Origin: Brevundimonas goettingensis
GTDB lineage: Bacteria; Pseudomonadota; Alphaproteobacteria; Caulobacterales; Caulobacteraceae
Direction: 5' to 3'
Length of the DNA stretch: 64,000 nt
NCBI RefSeq assembly: GCF_017487405.1
Contig: NZ_CP062222.1
Location: 1,721,001-1,785,000, forward strand
Made by a program: the position numbers and the translations under genes. Shown here piece by piece: positions 35,543-45,121 of this stretch. Numbering within the stretch: the stretch's first letter is position 1; each line of letters opens with the position of its first letter. The notes under the pieces are model-generated. The model was not told where the DNA came from, ran no database searches, and saw nothing but the letters and a program-made list of their open reading frames with translations.

Positions 35543-36633
35543 TGCAGAATCTCTCCGGAGGATGCGGCCGCCTCCCCCGCTTCAGCGGCGGATGGCAGGG
35601 CGTGCATGATGTCGTCGAGCCGACCCAGCTTGGAGCCGACCGTTGTCAGATAGTCGCTGCGGGCCAGGTCGACGCCGATGCGGATGGCGTTGCCGAAGCC
35701 CTGGGCGGTCGCGCCGCCGTGGCTCTTCACCACAATGCCGTTCAGGCCCAGCAAGGGGCCGCCGTTGATGGCGTTGGGGTCGATCTTCTGGCCCATGGCC
35801 TTGAGCGCTGGCAGGGCCAGAAGTGCGCCCATCTTGGCCTGGACGCTGGAGGACAGGGCTCCCTTGAGCAGGGTCGAGATGAAGCGGGCCGTGCCTTCGG
35901 CGGTCTTGAGGGCGATGTTCCCGGTGAAGCCGTCCGTGACGACCACATCGACCGTGCCCTTGGCGATGTCATCGCCCTCGACGAAGCCGTGGTAGTTCAG
36001 GTCCAGGCCGCCGGCGCGTAGGATGGCGTGCGCCTCGCGCACCTCCTCATGGCCCTTCATGTCCTCGGACCCGACGTTCAGGACGCCGATGGTCGGCTTC
36101 TTCACCCCATGGACAGCGGCATGGAAGGCCTCGCCCATGATGGCGAACTCGATCAGCTGTTCGGCGTCGCTCTCGATATTGGCGCCGACGTCCAGAACCG
36201 CGGTGACGCCCTTCAGCGTCGGCCAGCTGGCCACGATGGCCGGACGCTCCAGCCCCGGCGCCGACATGCGCAGGATCAGTTTGGAGATGGCCATCAGGGC
36301 GCCGGTATTGCCGGCGGAGACCACGGCCCCTGCCTCGCCCGACTTCACCGATTCGACGGCGTTCCACAGGCTGGAGCCCTTGCCTCGGCGCATGGCGGTG
36401 GCGGGCTTTTCGTCCATGGCCACGACCTTGTCGGTGTGACGGATCTCGCAAACCTCGGCGGTCAGCTTGCATTTCGCCATCTCGGCCGCGATGGCGGTCT
36501 GGTCGCCGTGCAGCAGGAAGCGGACGTTCTCACCGCCGTGGCGGCGGAGGTATTCGCGAATGCCGGGGACGACGACGGAGGGTCCGTGGTCGCCGCCCAT
36601 GGCGTCGAGCGATATCAGGACGGGGGTGGGCAA
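35539..36633 (-). CDS. plsX: Phosphate acyltransferase PlsX
   Basis: This 364-aa peripheral membrane enzyme transfers acyl groups from acyl-ACP to phosphate for phospholipid synthesis. It has LISLDAMGGDHGP at the N-terminus, ASAG-type VVSAGNTGALMA, VLDVGAN and a late VVKSHGGA block, all typical. The start is TTG at 36633 with GGAG 11 bp upstream. It forms an overlapping pair with fabH, preceded on the same strand by the DUF177 gene 104 bp away. Confidence 0.95.
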   Translation of the reverse strand: MPTPVLISLDAMGGDHGPSVVVPGIREYLRRHGGENVRFLLHGDQTAIAAEMAKCKLTAEVCEIRHTDKVVAMDEKPATAMRRGKGSSLWNAVESVKSGEAGAVVSAGNTGALMAISKLILRMSAPGLERPAIVASWPTLKGVTAVLDVGANIESDAEQLIEFAIMGEAFHAAVHGVKKPTIGVLNVGSEDMKGHEEVREAHAILRAGGLDLNYHGFVEGDDIAKGTVDVVVTDGFTGNIALKTAEGTARFISTLLKGALSSSVQAKMGALLALPALKAMGQKIDPNAINGGPLLGLNGIVVKSHGGATAQGFGNAIRIGVDLARSDYLTTVGSKLGRLDDIMHALPSAAEAGEAAASSGEILQ

Positions 36634-36737
36634 AAGGCTACGCTCTCCGGGCGTCGTCTGACGCGACGCTCATCTGGGCTGTTCACGATAGACCTGCAAC
36701 AGGTCGATGCAAAGGCAGGCGACCTTAGGTCAAGTTT

Positions 36738-37277
36738 TTAGGCTTCGTCCTTGGGCTTGAACTGTTTCAGGACCGCAAAGGGCGAGATTTCCTTTGGTTC
36801 CTCGGGCTGGACGAACTCCACGCCGGGCTTCCTCGGAAAGGGATCGAGGTTCAGGGCCAGTTGTTCGACCGCGTACTGACCCAGGTCGATTCGGCCGTCC
36901 TCGATCACATCGGCGATCTCGTCGTCGACGCCGATTTCGAACTCTTCGTCCTCAGGCCGTTCAGGAGCCTGCTCGACCAGATCGACGGCGAATCGCTCGT
37001 CAATCTCGACCGGCAGGGGCTCAAGTGTGATGCCGCAGGTCTGGACCGCGCTGGCCTTGACGCGGCCGGTCAGCTTCCAGCCGCCCTTGCCCAGATGCGG
37101 ACCCAGATCAGGGTTGGGCGCGAGGGCCACCTCGGCCTCGAAGGCGTCGAGCGAAGCCAGGTCCAGCGAGCGGGCGATGCGGGCGCGCACGGCGGCGTCG
37201 GGCTCCAGCGTGCGCTTCAGACCGGCGCCGATCTCGTTGAGGCGGACGGTCTCGCTGAACGGAAGGGCGAGGCTCAT
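36738..37277 (-). CDS. DUF177 (YceD) family protein
   Basis: This 179-aa acidic protein contains VQTCGITLEPLPVEIDERF near residue 80 and the DLGQYAVEQLALNLDPFPRKPG block, which are the conserved elements of DUF177/YceD. In many bacteria the gene neighbours rpmF or plsX and is linked to ribosome assembly or 23S rRNA accumulation. Here it overlaps the upstream chaperone gene by ATGA. Confidence 0.85.
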   Translation of the reverse strand: MSLALPFSETVRLNEIGAGLKRTLEPDAAVRARIARSLDLASLDAFEAEVALAPNPDLGPHLGKGGWKLTGRVKASAVQTCGITLEPLPVEIDERFAVDLVEQAPERPEDEEFEIGVDDEIADVIEDGRIDLGQYAVEQLALNLDPFPRKPGVEFVQPEEPKEISPFAVLKQFKPKDEA

Positions 37278-37810
37278 GCGGCGATCTCCGGCCAGGACGG
37301 TTTCAGAACGGCGGCGAAGGACTGGGCGGCCAGAGCTTCGCGCGCCGCAAGGGCATAGCGGGCGAGCGCGGCGCCGCGTTCCGCGTCCTCGCTCTCGAAG
37401 ACGTTGCGGGCCAGTCCGGCGGACAGGGTGGCGGCGTCGCCCGAGCGCAGCGGGCTCTCATAGGCGGTCATGCGGCCATACAGAGCCTCGCCCAGGGTGC
37501 GCATCTTCCTGGCCATCGACACATCGCCGACGCCGAGTTCACGCAGGACGTTGTCGAGCGCCGAAACATAGGCGTCGAACAGGGACTGGGCGGCGGCCAC
37601 GCCCTTCCCGTCTTCCCCGGCGTCCTCATCGCGCAAGCGCAGGATCAGCAACAGGGCGTGCAGCGTGTAAAGCTCGAACCGGGCGTCGATCCGGTCGGCG
37701 ACGCCTAGGACGGTGTAGAAGGCCGGTTGACGCGCCTGGGCCGCGACCGCCGCATACAGGGTGTCGCCCGGGCTCGGCGCAGAATGTTTCCGGAAGAGAG
37801 ACTTAAGCAT
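37274..37810 (-). CDS. Ubiquinol-cytochrome c chaperone family protein (CBP3-like)
   Basis: This 178-aa protein matches the CBP3-type chaperone domain needed for cytochrome b insertion into the bc1 complex: FYTVLGVADRIDARFELYTL, a hydrophobic HALLLILRLR helix, and RTLGEALYGRMTAY. It has no signal peptide. It is divergent from bamE and coupled to the DUF177 gene. A conserved alphaproteobacterial neighbourhood (bamE, this gene, DUF177, plsX, fabH, ihfA) supports the call. Confidence 0.85.
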   Translation of the reverse strand: MLKSLFRKHSAPSPGDTLYAAVAAQARQPAFYTVLGVADRIDARFELYTLHALLLILRLRDEDAGEDGKGVAAAQSLFDAYVSALDNVLRELGVGDVSMARKMRTLGEALYGRMTAYESPLRSGDAATLSAGLARNVFESEDAERGAALARYALAAREALAAQSFAAVLKPSWPEIAA

Positions 37811-37898
37811 GTTTCACGGCCCCTTTTCCGCCGCGCCGTTGAACTAGAGCCCGTGTCCGGTTAGGTCAAAGACCTTGTTCTGTCGCAGGCGCCCGCAA

Positions 37899-38378
37899 AT
37901 GCTTCGTATCGCCCCTCTCGTCGCCGTCGCCGCCCTGGCGCTTTCGGCCGCTGCCTGCGCCCCCGTGGTGGGTCTGCACGGCTTCCAGGTGGTCGATGTG
38001 AAGCCCTCGGACATCGTCGCCGGCACCGACACCAAGGAGACCGTCCTGGCGCGCCTGGGCACGCCCTCGACCACCTCGACCTTCGAACCGGATCAGGTCT
38101 GGTACTACATCAGCCAGACCAGCGAGCGTTACACCTACAATCGCCCGCAGATTTCCCAGCGCAGCGTGACCGAGATCACCTTCGACAAGGCCGATTCCAA
38201 GGTCGCCTCGGTCCGTACCCTGGGCCTGGATGACGGCCAGAAGATCGCCATGGAGCGTCGCGAGACCCCGACCCGCGGTCGCTCGCTGACCGTCATGGAA
38301 CAGCTGCTGGGCAACGTCGCCCGTGGCCAGCTGCCTCGCACCGACGAGGACGTCCCCGGCCAGCGCCGCCCGGACTAA
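37899..38378 (+). CDS. bamE: Outer membrane assembly lipoprotein BamE
   Basis: This 159-aa lipoprotein has signal core VAVAALALSAAA with lipobox ending at Cys in AAACAP. The SmpA/OmlA domain follows: DIVAGTDTKETVLARLGTPS, then a DQVWYYISQTSERYT strand. It is a part of the BAM complex that inserts beta-barrel proteins. ATG at 37899 gives a standard signal peptide, while an ATG at 37875 would add charged residues. A strong terminator follows. Confidence 0.92.
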   Translation: MLRIAPLVAVAALALSAAACAPVVGLHGFQVVDVKPSDIVAGTDTKETVLARLGTPSTTSTFEPDQVWYYISQTSERYTYNRPQISQRSVTEITFDKADSKVASVRTLGLDDGQKIAMERRETPTRGRSLTVMEQLLGNVARGQLPRTDEDVPGQRRPD

Positions 38379-38400
38379 GTCACCGAGACAGTCGGAAAGA

Positions 38401-38432
38401 AAACGCCCCGGAGATCGCTCTCCGGGGCGTTT
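38401..38432. terminator. Strong bidirectional terminator between bamE and hppA
   Basis: A perfect 14-bp stem (left arm AAACGCCCCGGAGA, right arm TCTCCGGGGCGTTT) with a 4-base loop lies 22 bp after bamE. It is T-rich on both exits: TTACTTTT on the plus strand and TTTTCTTT on the minus strand. It serves both convergent genes. Confidence 0.9.
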
Positions 38433-38477
38433 ACTTTTGTCCTCCCGGAAGCGGCGAAGCCGCTGTCCGGGACGCAA

Positions 38478-40625
38478 TCAGACGATCTTGCCGCTCGCCA
38501 GCACCGCCAGGAGCAGCAGGGCGACGATGTTGGTGATCTTGATCATCGGGTTCACCGCCGGGCCGGAGGTGTCCTTGTAGGGATCGCCGACCGTGTCGCC
38601 GGTGACCGCGGCCTTGTGGGCTTCGGAGCCCTTGCCGTGGACGACGCCGTTCTTGTCGGTGAATCCCTCCTCGATCACCTTCTTGGCGTTATCCCAGGCG
38701 CCGCCGCCAGAAGTCATCGAGATGGCCACGAACAGGCCGGTCACGATGACGCCCATGAGCATGGCGCCGAGGGCCGCGAAGGCGTTGGCCTTGTCCGCCA
38801 GGAACAGGATGGCGACGAACAGGACGATCGGCGACAGCACCGGCAGAAGCGACGGCACGATCATCTCGCGGATCGCCGCCTTCGTCAGGATGTCGACGGC
38901 GCGTCCGTATTCCGGCTTCACCTCATAGGTCATGATGCCGGGGTTCTCGCGGAACTGACGGCGCACCTCGGCGACGACCGATTCGGCCGCGCGACCGACC
39001 GCCATCATCGACATCCCGCCGAACAGGAAGGGCAGCAGCCCCCCGAACAGCAGGCCGACGACGACGTAGGGGTTGGTCAGGTCGAAGGCGACCGCGCCCA
39101 TCCCGGCGAAGAACGGATAGTCCCCCGGATTGGCCGAGAAGTACTTCAGGTCCGAGGTATAGGCCGCGAACAGCACCAGGGCGCCGAGGCCAGCCGAACC
39201 GATGGCGTAGCCCTTGGTCACGGCCTTGGTGGTGTTGCCGACGGCGTCGAGGGCGTCGGTCGAGTGGCGCACTTCCGAGGGAAGTCCGGCCATCTCTGCG
39301 ATGCCGCCGGCGTTGTCGGTGACGGGACCGAAGGCGTCGAGCGCCACGATCATCCCCGCCACGCCCAGCATGGTGGTGGTGGCGATGGCGATGCCGAACA
39401 GCCCGGCCAGCTGATAGCTGGCCACGATGCCGACGATGATCGTCAGGGCCGGAAGCGCGGTCGACTCGAGCGAGACGGCCAGACCCTGGATGACGTTGGT
39501 GCCGTGGCCCGACACCGAGGCGTTGGCCACCGACCGCACGGGACGGAAGTTGGAACCGGTGTAGTATTCGGTGATCACGACGATGGCCGCGGTGACCCCG
39601 AGACCGACCAGACCCGAGTAGAACAGACTGATCGGCGTGATGACCAGACCGTCGCCAGTGGTGACGGAGGCCGGAACCAGGGTGGTGATCACCCACCAGA
39701 CCGCGCCCACGGACAGGACGCCTGTGACGATCAGGCCCTGATACAGCGCGCCCATGATGTTCTGCTTCTTGCCCAGGCGGACGAAGAAGCTGCCGATGAT
39801 CGAAGTGACGATACAGATGCCGCAGATGGCCAGCGGCAGCAGCATCATCGTCCCGACGTACTCCGTCCCCCGGAAGAAGATGGCGGCCAGGACCATGGTG
39901 GCGACCGTGGTCACCGCATAGGTCTCGAACAGGTCGGCGGCCATGCCGGCGCAGTCGCCAACGTTGTCGCCGACGTTATCGGCGATGGTCGCGGCGTTGC
40001 GGGGATCGTCTTCCGGAATGCCGGCCTCGACCTTGCCCACCATGTCGCCGCCCACGTCGGCGCCCTTGGTGAAGATGCCGCCGCCCAGTCGCGCGAAGAT
40101 GGAGATCAGGGAAGCGCCGAAGCCAAGGGCGACAAGGCCGTCGACGACCTCGCGGCTCGTCGGCTCCAGGCCCATATGCATGACCAGGACCGCGAAATAG
40201 CCCGAGACGCCCGCCAACGCCCCGCCGGCGACGAACATGCCGGTGATGGCGCCCGAGCGGAACGCGAGGTCCAGCCCCTTGGCGAGGCTTTCCGACGCGG
40301 CCTGGGCCGTCCGGACGTTGGCGCGCACCGAGATCAGCATCCCGGCATAGCCGGCGGCGCCCGAAAGCACCGCCCCGATCAGGAAGCCGACGGCTGCATA
40401 GGGACCGATCAGCAGGTAGGCGGCGATCAGGATGACGGCCCCGACGATGCCGATGGTGGTGTATTGCCGTCTCAGATAGGCCGAGGCGCCTTCCTGAATG
40501 GCGGCGGCGATCTCTCGCATCTTGTCATTGCCGGTGCCGGCTTTCATCAGCACAGCCGTCTGGGCGAGGCCATACAGCACCCCCAGGACGCCGGCCCCAA
40601 AGACCAGCGTAAGTATATGACTCAT
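38478..40625 (-). CDS. hppA: K+-insensitive proton-pumping pyrophosphatase
   Basis: An approximately 715-aa integral membrane protein with about 16 hydrophobic spans. It couples pyrophosphate hydrolysis to H+ export. Substrate loops are present: [39 protein letters not shown], and [17 protein letters not shown]. The Lys in GNTTKA, where K+-dependent enzymes have Ala, marks the K+-insensitive class. ATG at 40625 is preferred over 40637, because homologues start a few residues before the first membrane helix. Confidence 0.93.
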   Translation of the reverse strand: MSHILTLVFGAGVLGVLYGLAQTAVLMKAGTGNDKMREIAAAIQEGASAYLRRQYTTIGIVGAVILIAAYLLIGPYAAVGFLIGAVLSGAAGYAGMLISVRANVRTAQAASESLAKGLDLAFRSGAITGMFVAGGALAGVSGYFAVLVMHMGLEPTSREVVDGLVALGFGASLISIFARLGGGIFTKGADVGGDMVGKVEAGIPEDDPRNAATIADNVGDNVGDCAGMAADLFETYAVTTVATMVLAAIFFRGTEYVGTMMLLPLAICGICIVTSIIGSFFVRLGKKQNIMGALYQGLIVTGVLSVGAVWWVITTLVPASVTTGDGLVITPISLFYSGLVGLGVTAAIVVITEYYTGSNFRPVRSVANASVSGHGTNVIQGLAVSLESTALPALTIIVGIVASYQLAGLFGIAIATTTMLGVAGMIVALDAFGPVTDNAGGIAEMAGLPSEVRHSTDALDAVGNTTKAVTKGYAIGSAGLGALVLFAAYTSDLKYFSANPGDYPFFAGMGAVAFDLTNPYVVVGLLFGGLLPFLFGGMSMMAVGRAAESVVAEVRRQFRENPGIMTYEVKPEYGRAVDILTKAAIREMIVPSLLPVLSPIVLFVAILFLADKANAFAALGAMLMGVIVTGLFVAISMTSGGGAWDNAKKVIEEGFTDKNGVVHGKGSEAHKAAVTGDTVGDPYKDTSGPAVNPMIKITNIVALLLLAVLASGKIV

Positions 40626-40833
40626 TGGCGTTTCCATGCCCTTGCAAAAGGCGCCCGGCTCCTTGGCGCGGCGGGCCTTTTGGCCTCTATCCGCCTTCCG
40701 GCTCCCCCGTGCGCTACAACCGCAGAACTGCGGTCACTCGGGAATTGCCGCATGACCGTGCCGCATGCGCCGTGATGACGCAACCGTGATCTTTGAAGGG
40801 TCTTTGGGGAGGGTCGTTGGAAGCGAGAGACGC

Positions 40834-41352
40834 CTAGAGGGTCGAGGCCACGCCGTCAGCCGACCCGTCAGAGCCGTCGGGCGTGAGATAGGGGTCCGGA
40901 ACCGTCTCGATCACCGGCCCGCTGACACGGCGGCGCGGGATCTGGTTGGTCACCTCGGCCTTGATGATCGCGTGGGGGACGACAACCTCGGCGATGGCCA
41001 TCAGGGCGGCGTTGATCTTGTTGTCGCTGAGCTTGTTCCAGTCGTCCGGCAGGGTGAATGGCGCGCCGTGGCCGGTCCGCACCAGGGCGTCGCGGAAGAA
41101 GGCTTCCTTGTTCTGGATGTCCTCCACCTTGGGCTCGGGGGCGAGGTGGAGCTTCAGATTGACGAAGACATAGTTGCGGATGCGGCCTTCGACGATGACC
41201 GGCAGGCCCACGGCGCGGATGCTGACGGTCTTGTCTGCGGGCTCTGCGCCCTCCTCCTTCTTGGGAGCACTCGCCAGAGCGGGCGTGGCGGCGATGACCG
41301 GCGCCGAAAGGGCGACGGCGGTTCCGGCGGCGATGAGGTCTCTGCGGCGCAT
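40834..41352 (-). CDS. Hypothetical exported protein with Tat-like signal
   Basis: This 172-aa protein has an N-terminus of MRRRDLIAAGTAVALSAPVI ending near PALA, a twin-arginine-like signal peptide. The mature part is a single domain with VSIRAVGLPVIVEGRIRNYV and a Phe-x-Arg-Asp-Ala-Leu helix (EAFFRDALVRTGHG), somewhat like the periplasmic domain of FliL-type proteins, but the similarity is weak. A Ser/Gly/Asp-rich tail ends it. It is downstream of thiL on the same strand (50-bp gap). Confidence 0.65.
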   Translation of the reverse strand: MRRRDLIAAGTAVALSAPVIAATPALASAPKKEEGAEPADKTVSIRAVGLPVIVEGRIRNYVFVNLKLHLAPEPKVEDIQNKEAFFRDALVRTGHGAPFTLPDDWNKLSDNKINAALMAIAEVVVPHAIIKAEVTNQIPRRRVSGPVIETVPDPYLTPDGSDGSADGVASTL

Positions 41353-41402
41353 GAGGGTAACCCTAACCGGCGGGGGTTAGGATTCAGTTTCAGCGACCGC
41401 TG

Positions 41403-42392
41403 TCAGCCGTGGGTCCAGCCGGCGCGGGCCAGCTCGACCGGACGGCCCTCGAAACGAACCCGGACGCCCGCTCCGGCCACGACCTGGCCGACCCGGGTCA
41501 GGCGGATGTGACGGCGCTCGGCCTCGCGGCGCAGGGCAGCCTCGTCGGCGGCGGGGGCGGTGAAGGCGATCTCATAGTCGTCGCCGCCGGTGGCCAGTTG
41601 CTCGAAGGCCGCCTGACGGTCGACGCGGGTTTCCAGCCAGGCCTGACCGGCCAGGGACACTGGCGTCCGCTCCATATCCAATTCGATGCCCACGCCCGAG
41701 GCCTCGGCGATATGGCCGATGTCGGCGATCAGGCCGTCTGAGACATCCAGCGAGGCAGTCGCCATGTCGCGCACGACCTCGGCGAAGGCCGTCTGGGGCA
41801 TGGGACGGCGATAGTGGTCGATCAGCGCCTCGATACGTTCGAGCGCCAGCGTCAACGCCCCTTGCGCGGCCTTCAGGCCCAGGAAGCCGTCGCCGATCTG
41901 GCCGGTGACGAAGACGGCGTCCCCGGGGCGCGCGCCGTTGCGGGCCACCACCCTGCCCGCCTTCGCCCAGCCCATCAGGGTGACGGAAAACGAGGCGGGA
42001 CCCGGCGTGACGACCGTATCGCCGCCCAGCAGGTGAATGCCGAACTCCTTTTGATCGCGCGCCAGCCCCTCCGCGAAGGCCTGACGCTCAGGCCAGCCGC
42101 AGCGCTGCGACCAGTGGCAGGCCAGCAGATAGCCGAACGGCTCCACCCCCTTGGACGCCAAATCCGACAGGTTCACGCGCAACAGCTTCTGCGCCACCGT
42201 GTCGAGCGGATCCTCGGGCAGGAAATGCACGCCCTCGACCAGGGCGTCCTTGGTCAGCACCAGATCGAAGCCCGGACGGGACGGGACCACGGCGACGTCG
42301 TCGACCAACCCCCTGCCCCATTCGGGATGGGCCAGGGGCGCCAGCAGTTTCGCGATGGTCTCGAACTCGCCGGACACGTCGACGGCGGGCAT
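41403..42392 (-). CDS. thiL: Thiamine-monophosphate kinase
   Basis: This 329-aa ATP-dependent kinase converts thiamine monophosphate to the diphosphate cofactor. It has the PurM-like signature: DDVAVV, TKDALVEGVHFL, RVNLSDLASKG, LLGGDTV and LDVSDGL, all standard for ThiL. Length is normal. It lies 5 bp after nusB in the glyA-nrdR-rib-nusB-thiL operon, a widespread alphaproteobacterial order. Confidence 0.95.
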   Translation of the reverse strand: MPAVDVSGEFETIAKLLAPLAHPEWGRGLVDDVAVVPSRPGFDLVLTKDALVEGVHFLPEDPLDTVAQKLLRVNLSDLASKGVEPFGYLLACHWSQRCGWPERQAFAEGLARDQKEFGIHLLGGDTVVTPGPASFSVTLMGWAKAGRVVARNGARPGDAVFVTGQIGDGFLGLKAAQGALTLALERIEALIDHYRRPMPQTAFAEVVRDMATASLDVSDGLIADIGHIAEASGVGIELDMERTPVSLAGQAWLETRVDRQAAFEQLATGGDDYEIAFTAPAADEAALRREAERRHIRLTRVGQVVAGAGVRVRFEGRPVELARAGWTHG

Positions 42393-42397
42393 AGCGC

Positions 42398-42928
42398 TTA
42401 CGCCTTCGGGCGCACGTCGCGGGCGACGCCGTCCAGGGCGGCGTTGACGAACTTGGCCTCGGCCTCGTCGAAGAAGGCCTTCGCCAGTTCGACATATTCG
42501 TCGATGACGATCTCGCGCGGCACTTCGGGCTGGTGCGCCAGCTCCCAGGCTCCGCAGCGCAGCAGGGCGCGCAGGGTCGCGTCCAGACGCTCCATGCGCC
42601 AGTTGGAGGCCAGACGCGCCTTTACGGCGGTGTCGATCTCGCGCTGGTTCTCGATCACGCCACGCACGATGCCGCCGAAATACTCCTCGTCCGCCTCGGC
42701 CAGGGGCTCGCCCTCGATATCGGCGTCGAAGCGGTGGTTGGAGAACTCGGTGATCACGGTTTCGACGCCCTCGCCGGCCAGTTCCATCTGGTACAGGGCC
42801 TGGACGGCGGCCAGACGGGCGACGGTGCGCGCACGGCGCTGGCGCGAGGTCAGGGAGGGTTCAGCGCGTTCCTTCTCGCTCTCGGCGAGTTGCTGCAGGA
42901 CGGCCTGGATGCTGTTGGGTTCGGTCAT
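42398..42928 (-). CDS. nusB: Transcription antitermination factor NusB
   Basis: This 176-aa all-helical RNA-binding protein acts with NusE in rRNA antitermination. It shows [20 protein letters not shown] at the N-terminal helix, then [20 protein letters not shown] and [20 protein letters not shown], the classical C-terminal NusB block. Its start overlaps the ribH stop by ATGA. Confidence 0.94.
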   Translation of the reverse strand: MTEPNSIQAVLQQLAESEKERAEPSLTSRQRRARTVARLAAVQALYQMELAGEGVETVITEFSNHRFDADIEGEPLAEADEEYFGGIVRGVIENQREIDTAVKARLASNWRMERLDATLRALLRCGAWELAHQPEVPREIVIDEYVELAKAFFDEAEAKFVNAALDGVARDVRPKA

Positions 42929-43389
42929 TGCCCCGCAAGACCATGCCGGAGGCGTTTGCGCAAGGCGATCAGGTCCAGAGCGGCGCGCGCGGCGCCGCCG
43001 CCCTTGTCGCCTTCGCTGAGCTTGGCGCGGGCCCAGGCCTGGTCCTCGTCCTCGGTCGTCAGAATGCCGTTGCCGATCGCCAGACCCTTCAGACCGAGCT
43101 GCATCAGGCCCGCGGCCGACTGGTCCGAGACGATCTCGAAATGGTAGGTCTCGCCGCGAATGATGCAGCCGAGTGCGACGAAGCCGTCGTACTTGGGCGC
43201 GGTCGGATATTTGCCGGCCTCGTCGGCCAGGGCGATGGCGGTCGGCACCTCGAGGGCCCCGGGCACGGTGACCACGTCGAAGGCCACATTCTGGGCGCGC
43301 AGGGCGTCCTTCGCTCCGTCCAGCAGGGCGTCGGCCAGTGCGTCGTAGTAGCGCGCCTCGACGATGAGGACGCGGATCGGTTCGGTCAG
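42925..43389 (-). CDS. ribH: 6,7-dimethyl-8-ribityllumazine synthase, apparent CTG start
   Basis: This 154-aa enzyme (if started at 43389) condenses the pyrimidine and dihydroxybutanone phosphate precursors of riboflavin. The core has [18 protein letters not shown] and [19 protein letters not shown] with the catalytic His and lumazine loop. The substrate-binding first strand ([19 protein letters not shown]) lies upstream of any ATG, GTG or TTG in frame. The only suitable codon is CTG at 43389, in a CTGA overlap with the ribBX stop, with GGAG upstream. A GTG at 43287 would remove the first strand and helix. Confidence 0.88.
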   Translation of the reverse strand: MTEPIRVLIVEARYYDALADALLDGAKDALRAQNVAFDVVTVPGALEVPTAIALADEAGKYPTAPKYDGFVALGCIIRGETYHFEIVSDQSAAGLMQLGLKGLAIGNGILTTEDEDQAWARAKLSEGDKGGGAARAALDLIALRKRLRHGLAGQ

Positions 43390-44531
43390 GATTGGTCTTC
43401 TCCGTTCATGCCGCGCCAGCCGACGATGCGCAGGCCGTAGCCTTCCAACGCAGTCGGCTCAGGGCGGGTCGAGCTCATCACGATCATGTCGCGGACCCCG
43501 AGGTCCAGCAGGATCTGGGCCCCCAGGCCATAGGCCTTGATGGCGCGGTCGTTGGTCACCGGCTTGTCGGCGCCGGCGAGGCGTTCGGCCAGACCTTGCA
43601 GCGAGGGGTCGCGAAGGAAGACAACGACGCCGGGCTCGCCGCTGGCGGAGATCTGCTTGAGGGCGGCGGGAATGTAGTTCTGGCGGTCCTCGCGATGGCC
43701 CAGGAGATCGGCGGCGAAATCGACCTGGTGCATGCGGACCAGCGTCGGCTTGCCGGGCTCGATACGGCCGTGGACCAGGGCGACGTGCTCGCCGCCCTCG
43801 ATGGTGTCGCGGTACAGCATCAGACGGAACGGACCGCCGTGGACGCTCTCGAACGGCTGATCCATGACCCGCTCGACATAGCGCTCGGTGCGGCGGCGAT
43901 AGGCGATCAGATCAGCGATGGTGCCGATCTTCAGCCCGTGCAGCTGGGCGAAGGCGACCAGATCCGGCATCCTGGCCATGGAGCCGTCGTCATTCATGAT
44001 CTCGCAGATCACCCCCGCAGGCGTCAGGCCGGCCATGCGGCTGATGTCGACGGCCGCCTCGGTATGGCCCGTGCGGACCAGAACCCCGCCGTCGCGGGCG
44101 ATGAGAGGGAAGACGTGGCCCGGCGAGACGATGTCGTCGGCGCCCTTATTCGGATCGACGGCGGCCTGGACCGTGCGGGCGCGGTCGGCGGCGCTGATGC
44201 CGGTCGTGACCCCCTCTTTCGCCTCGATCGAGACGGTAAAGGCGGTGCCCATGGAAGTACGGTTGTCGGACGTCATCGGCGGCAGGCGCAGCTGGCGGCC
44301 GCGCTCGGACGTGATGGCCAGACAGATCAGGCCGCGCGCGTGGCGGGCCATGAAGTTGATCTGGTCCGGCGTCGCGAACTGGGCCGGGATGATGATGTCG
44401 CCCTCGTTCTCGCGATCCTCGGCGTCGACGAGGATGTAGGGGCGCCCGTTGCGGGCATCTTCGAGGATGTCCTCGATCGGGCTGATCGGACTGGAGAACA
44501 TGTCCGAGGAAAGCTGGATGGTGTTGGTCAT
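43386..44531 (-). CDS. ribB: DHBP synthase with degenerate GTP cyclohydrolase II domain (RibBX-type)
   Basis: This 381-aa protein has an intact N-terminal 3,4-dihydroxy-2-butanone 4-phosphate synthase ([39 protein letters not shown]). The C-terminal half is related to GTP cyclohydrolase II, but where that enzyme has its three zinc cysteines this one reads [18 protein letters not shown], without any Cys. This matches the RibBX variant described in Proteobacteria, whose second domain does not replace RibA. A functional cyclohydrolase must be encoded elsewhere. Start ATG at 44531 overlaps the ribE stop by one base. Confidence 0.9.
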   Translation of the reverse strand: MTNTIQLSSDMFSSPISPIEDILEDARNGRPYILVDAEDRENEGDIIIPAQFATPDQINFMARHARGLICLAITSERGRQLRLPPMTSDNRTSMGTAFTVSIEAKEGVTTGISAADRARTVQAAVDPNKGADDIVSPGHVFPLIARDGGVLVRTGHTEAAVDISRMAGLTPAGVICEIMNDDGSMARMPDLVAFAQLHGLKIGTIADLIAYRRRTERYVERVMDQPFESVHGGPFRLMLYRDTIEGGEHVALVHGRIEPGKPTLVRMHQVDFAADLLGHREDRQNYIPAALKQISASGEPGVVVFLRDPSLQGLAERLAGADKPVTNDRAIKAYGLGAQILLDLGVRDMIVMSSTRPEPTALEGYGLRIVGWRGMNGEDQS

Positions 44532-45121
44532 TACGCGGTCTCTTGCCAGCGTGCGAGATAGCGCGCCAGCATGTCGATTTCGAGGTTCACGGCGTCCCCG
44601 GGCTGCAAGCGGCCCAGGGTCGTCGCCTCCCAGGTGTGGGGGATGATGTTCAGGTCGAAGTTCCGGCCGTCCACGGCGTTGACCGTCAGGGACACGCCGT
44701 CGACCGTGATCGAGCCCTTGGCGGCGATGTAGCGATGCAGGGGGGCGGGGGCCTCCACCACGATCCGGTGCGATCCGCCGACCTGTTCGATCGACACGAC
44801 CTTGCCCAGACCATCGACGTGACCCGAGACGACGTGGCCGCCCATCTCGTCGCCCAGTTTCGCGGCGCGCTCCAGATTGACGGGGTCGCCGGTCTTCCAG
44901 CCGCCGAGGGTGGTCTTGGACAGGGTCTCGTCCGAAACCTCGACGGCGAACCAACCATCCGCCTTTTCGACGACGGTCAGGCAGCAGCCCGCGTGGCTGA
45001 TGGAGGCGCCCATGTCGATGCCCGAAACGTCCCAGGCGGTCTCGATCTCATAGCGGCGGTCGCGATTGGTTTCGGTGACCGCGCGGACGCGGCCGATGTC
45101 GGTGACGATGCCTGTGAACAT
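44531..45121 (-). CDS. ribE: Riboflavin synthase alpha chain
   Basis: This 196-aa protein has the two tandem lumazine-binding barrels of riboflavin synthase. Barrel 1 begins MFTGIVTDIGRVRAV and has SHAGCCLTVVE; barrel 2 has GHVDGLGKV and KGSITVDGVSLTVNAVDG. It dismutates two 6,7-dimethyl-8-ribityllumazine molecules to riboflavin. The start at 45121 (MFTGIV) is the family standard and overlaps the upstream ribD stop by one base. Confidence 0.95.
   Translation of the reverse strand: MFTGIVTDIGRVRAVTETNRDRRYEIETAWDVSGIDMGASISHAGCCLTVVEKADGWFAVEVSDETLSKTTLGGWKTGDPVNLERAAKLGDEMGGHVVSGHVDGLGKVVSIEQVGGSHRIVVEAPAPLHRYIAAKGSITVDGVSLTVNAVDGRNFDLNIIPHTWEATTLGRLQPGDAVNLEIDMLARYLARWQETA

Noticed and set aside
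40645..40681. Imperfect inverted repeat (CAAAAGGC...CTTTTG) upstream of hppA
   Set aside because: It could be a terminator for the gene at 40834-41352 or a leader element of hppA, but it has a bulge, a long loop and no separate T-run. The evidence is insufficient.
38616..40775. A 719-codon plus-strand open frame opposite hppA
   Set aside because: It is a shadow of the membrane pyrophosphatase gene. The translation is rich in His, Asp, Gly and Arg without any domain, a known artefact of high-GC coding strands.
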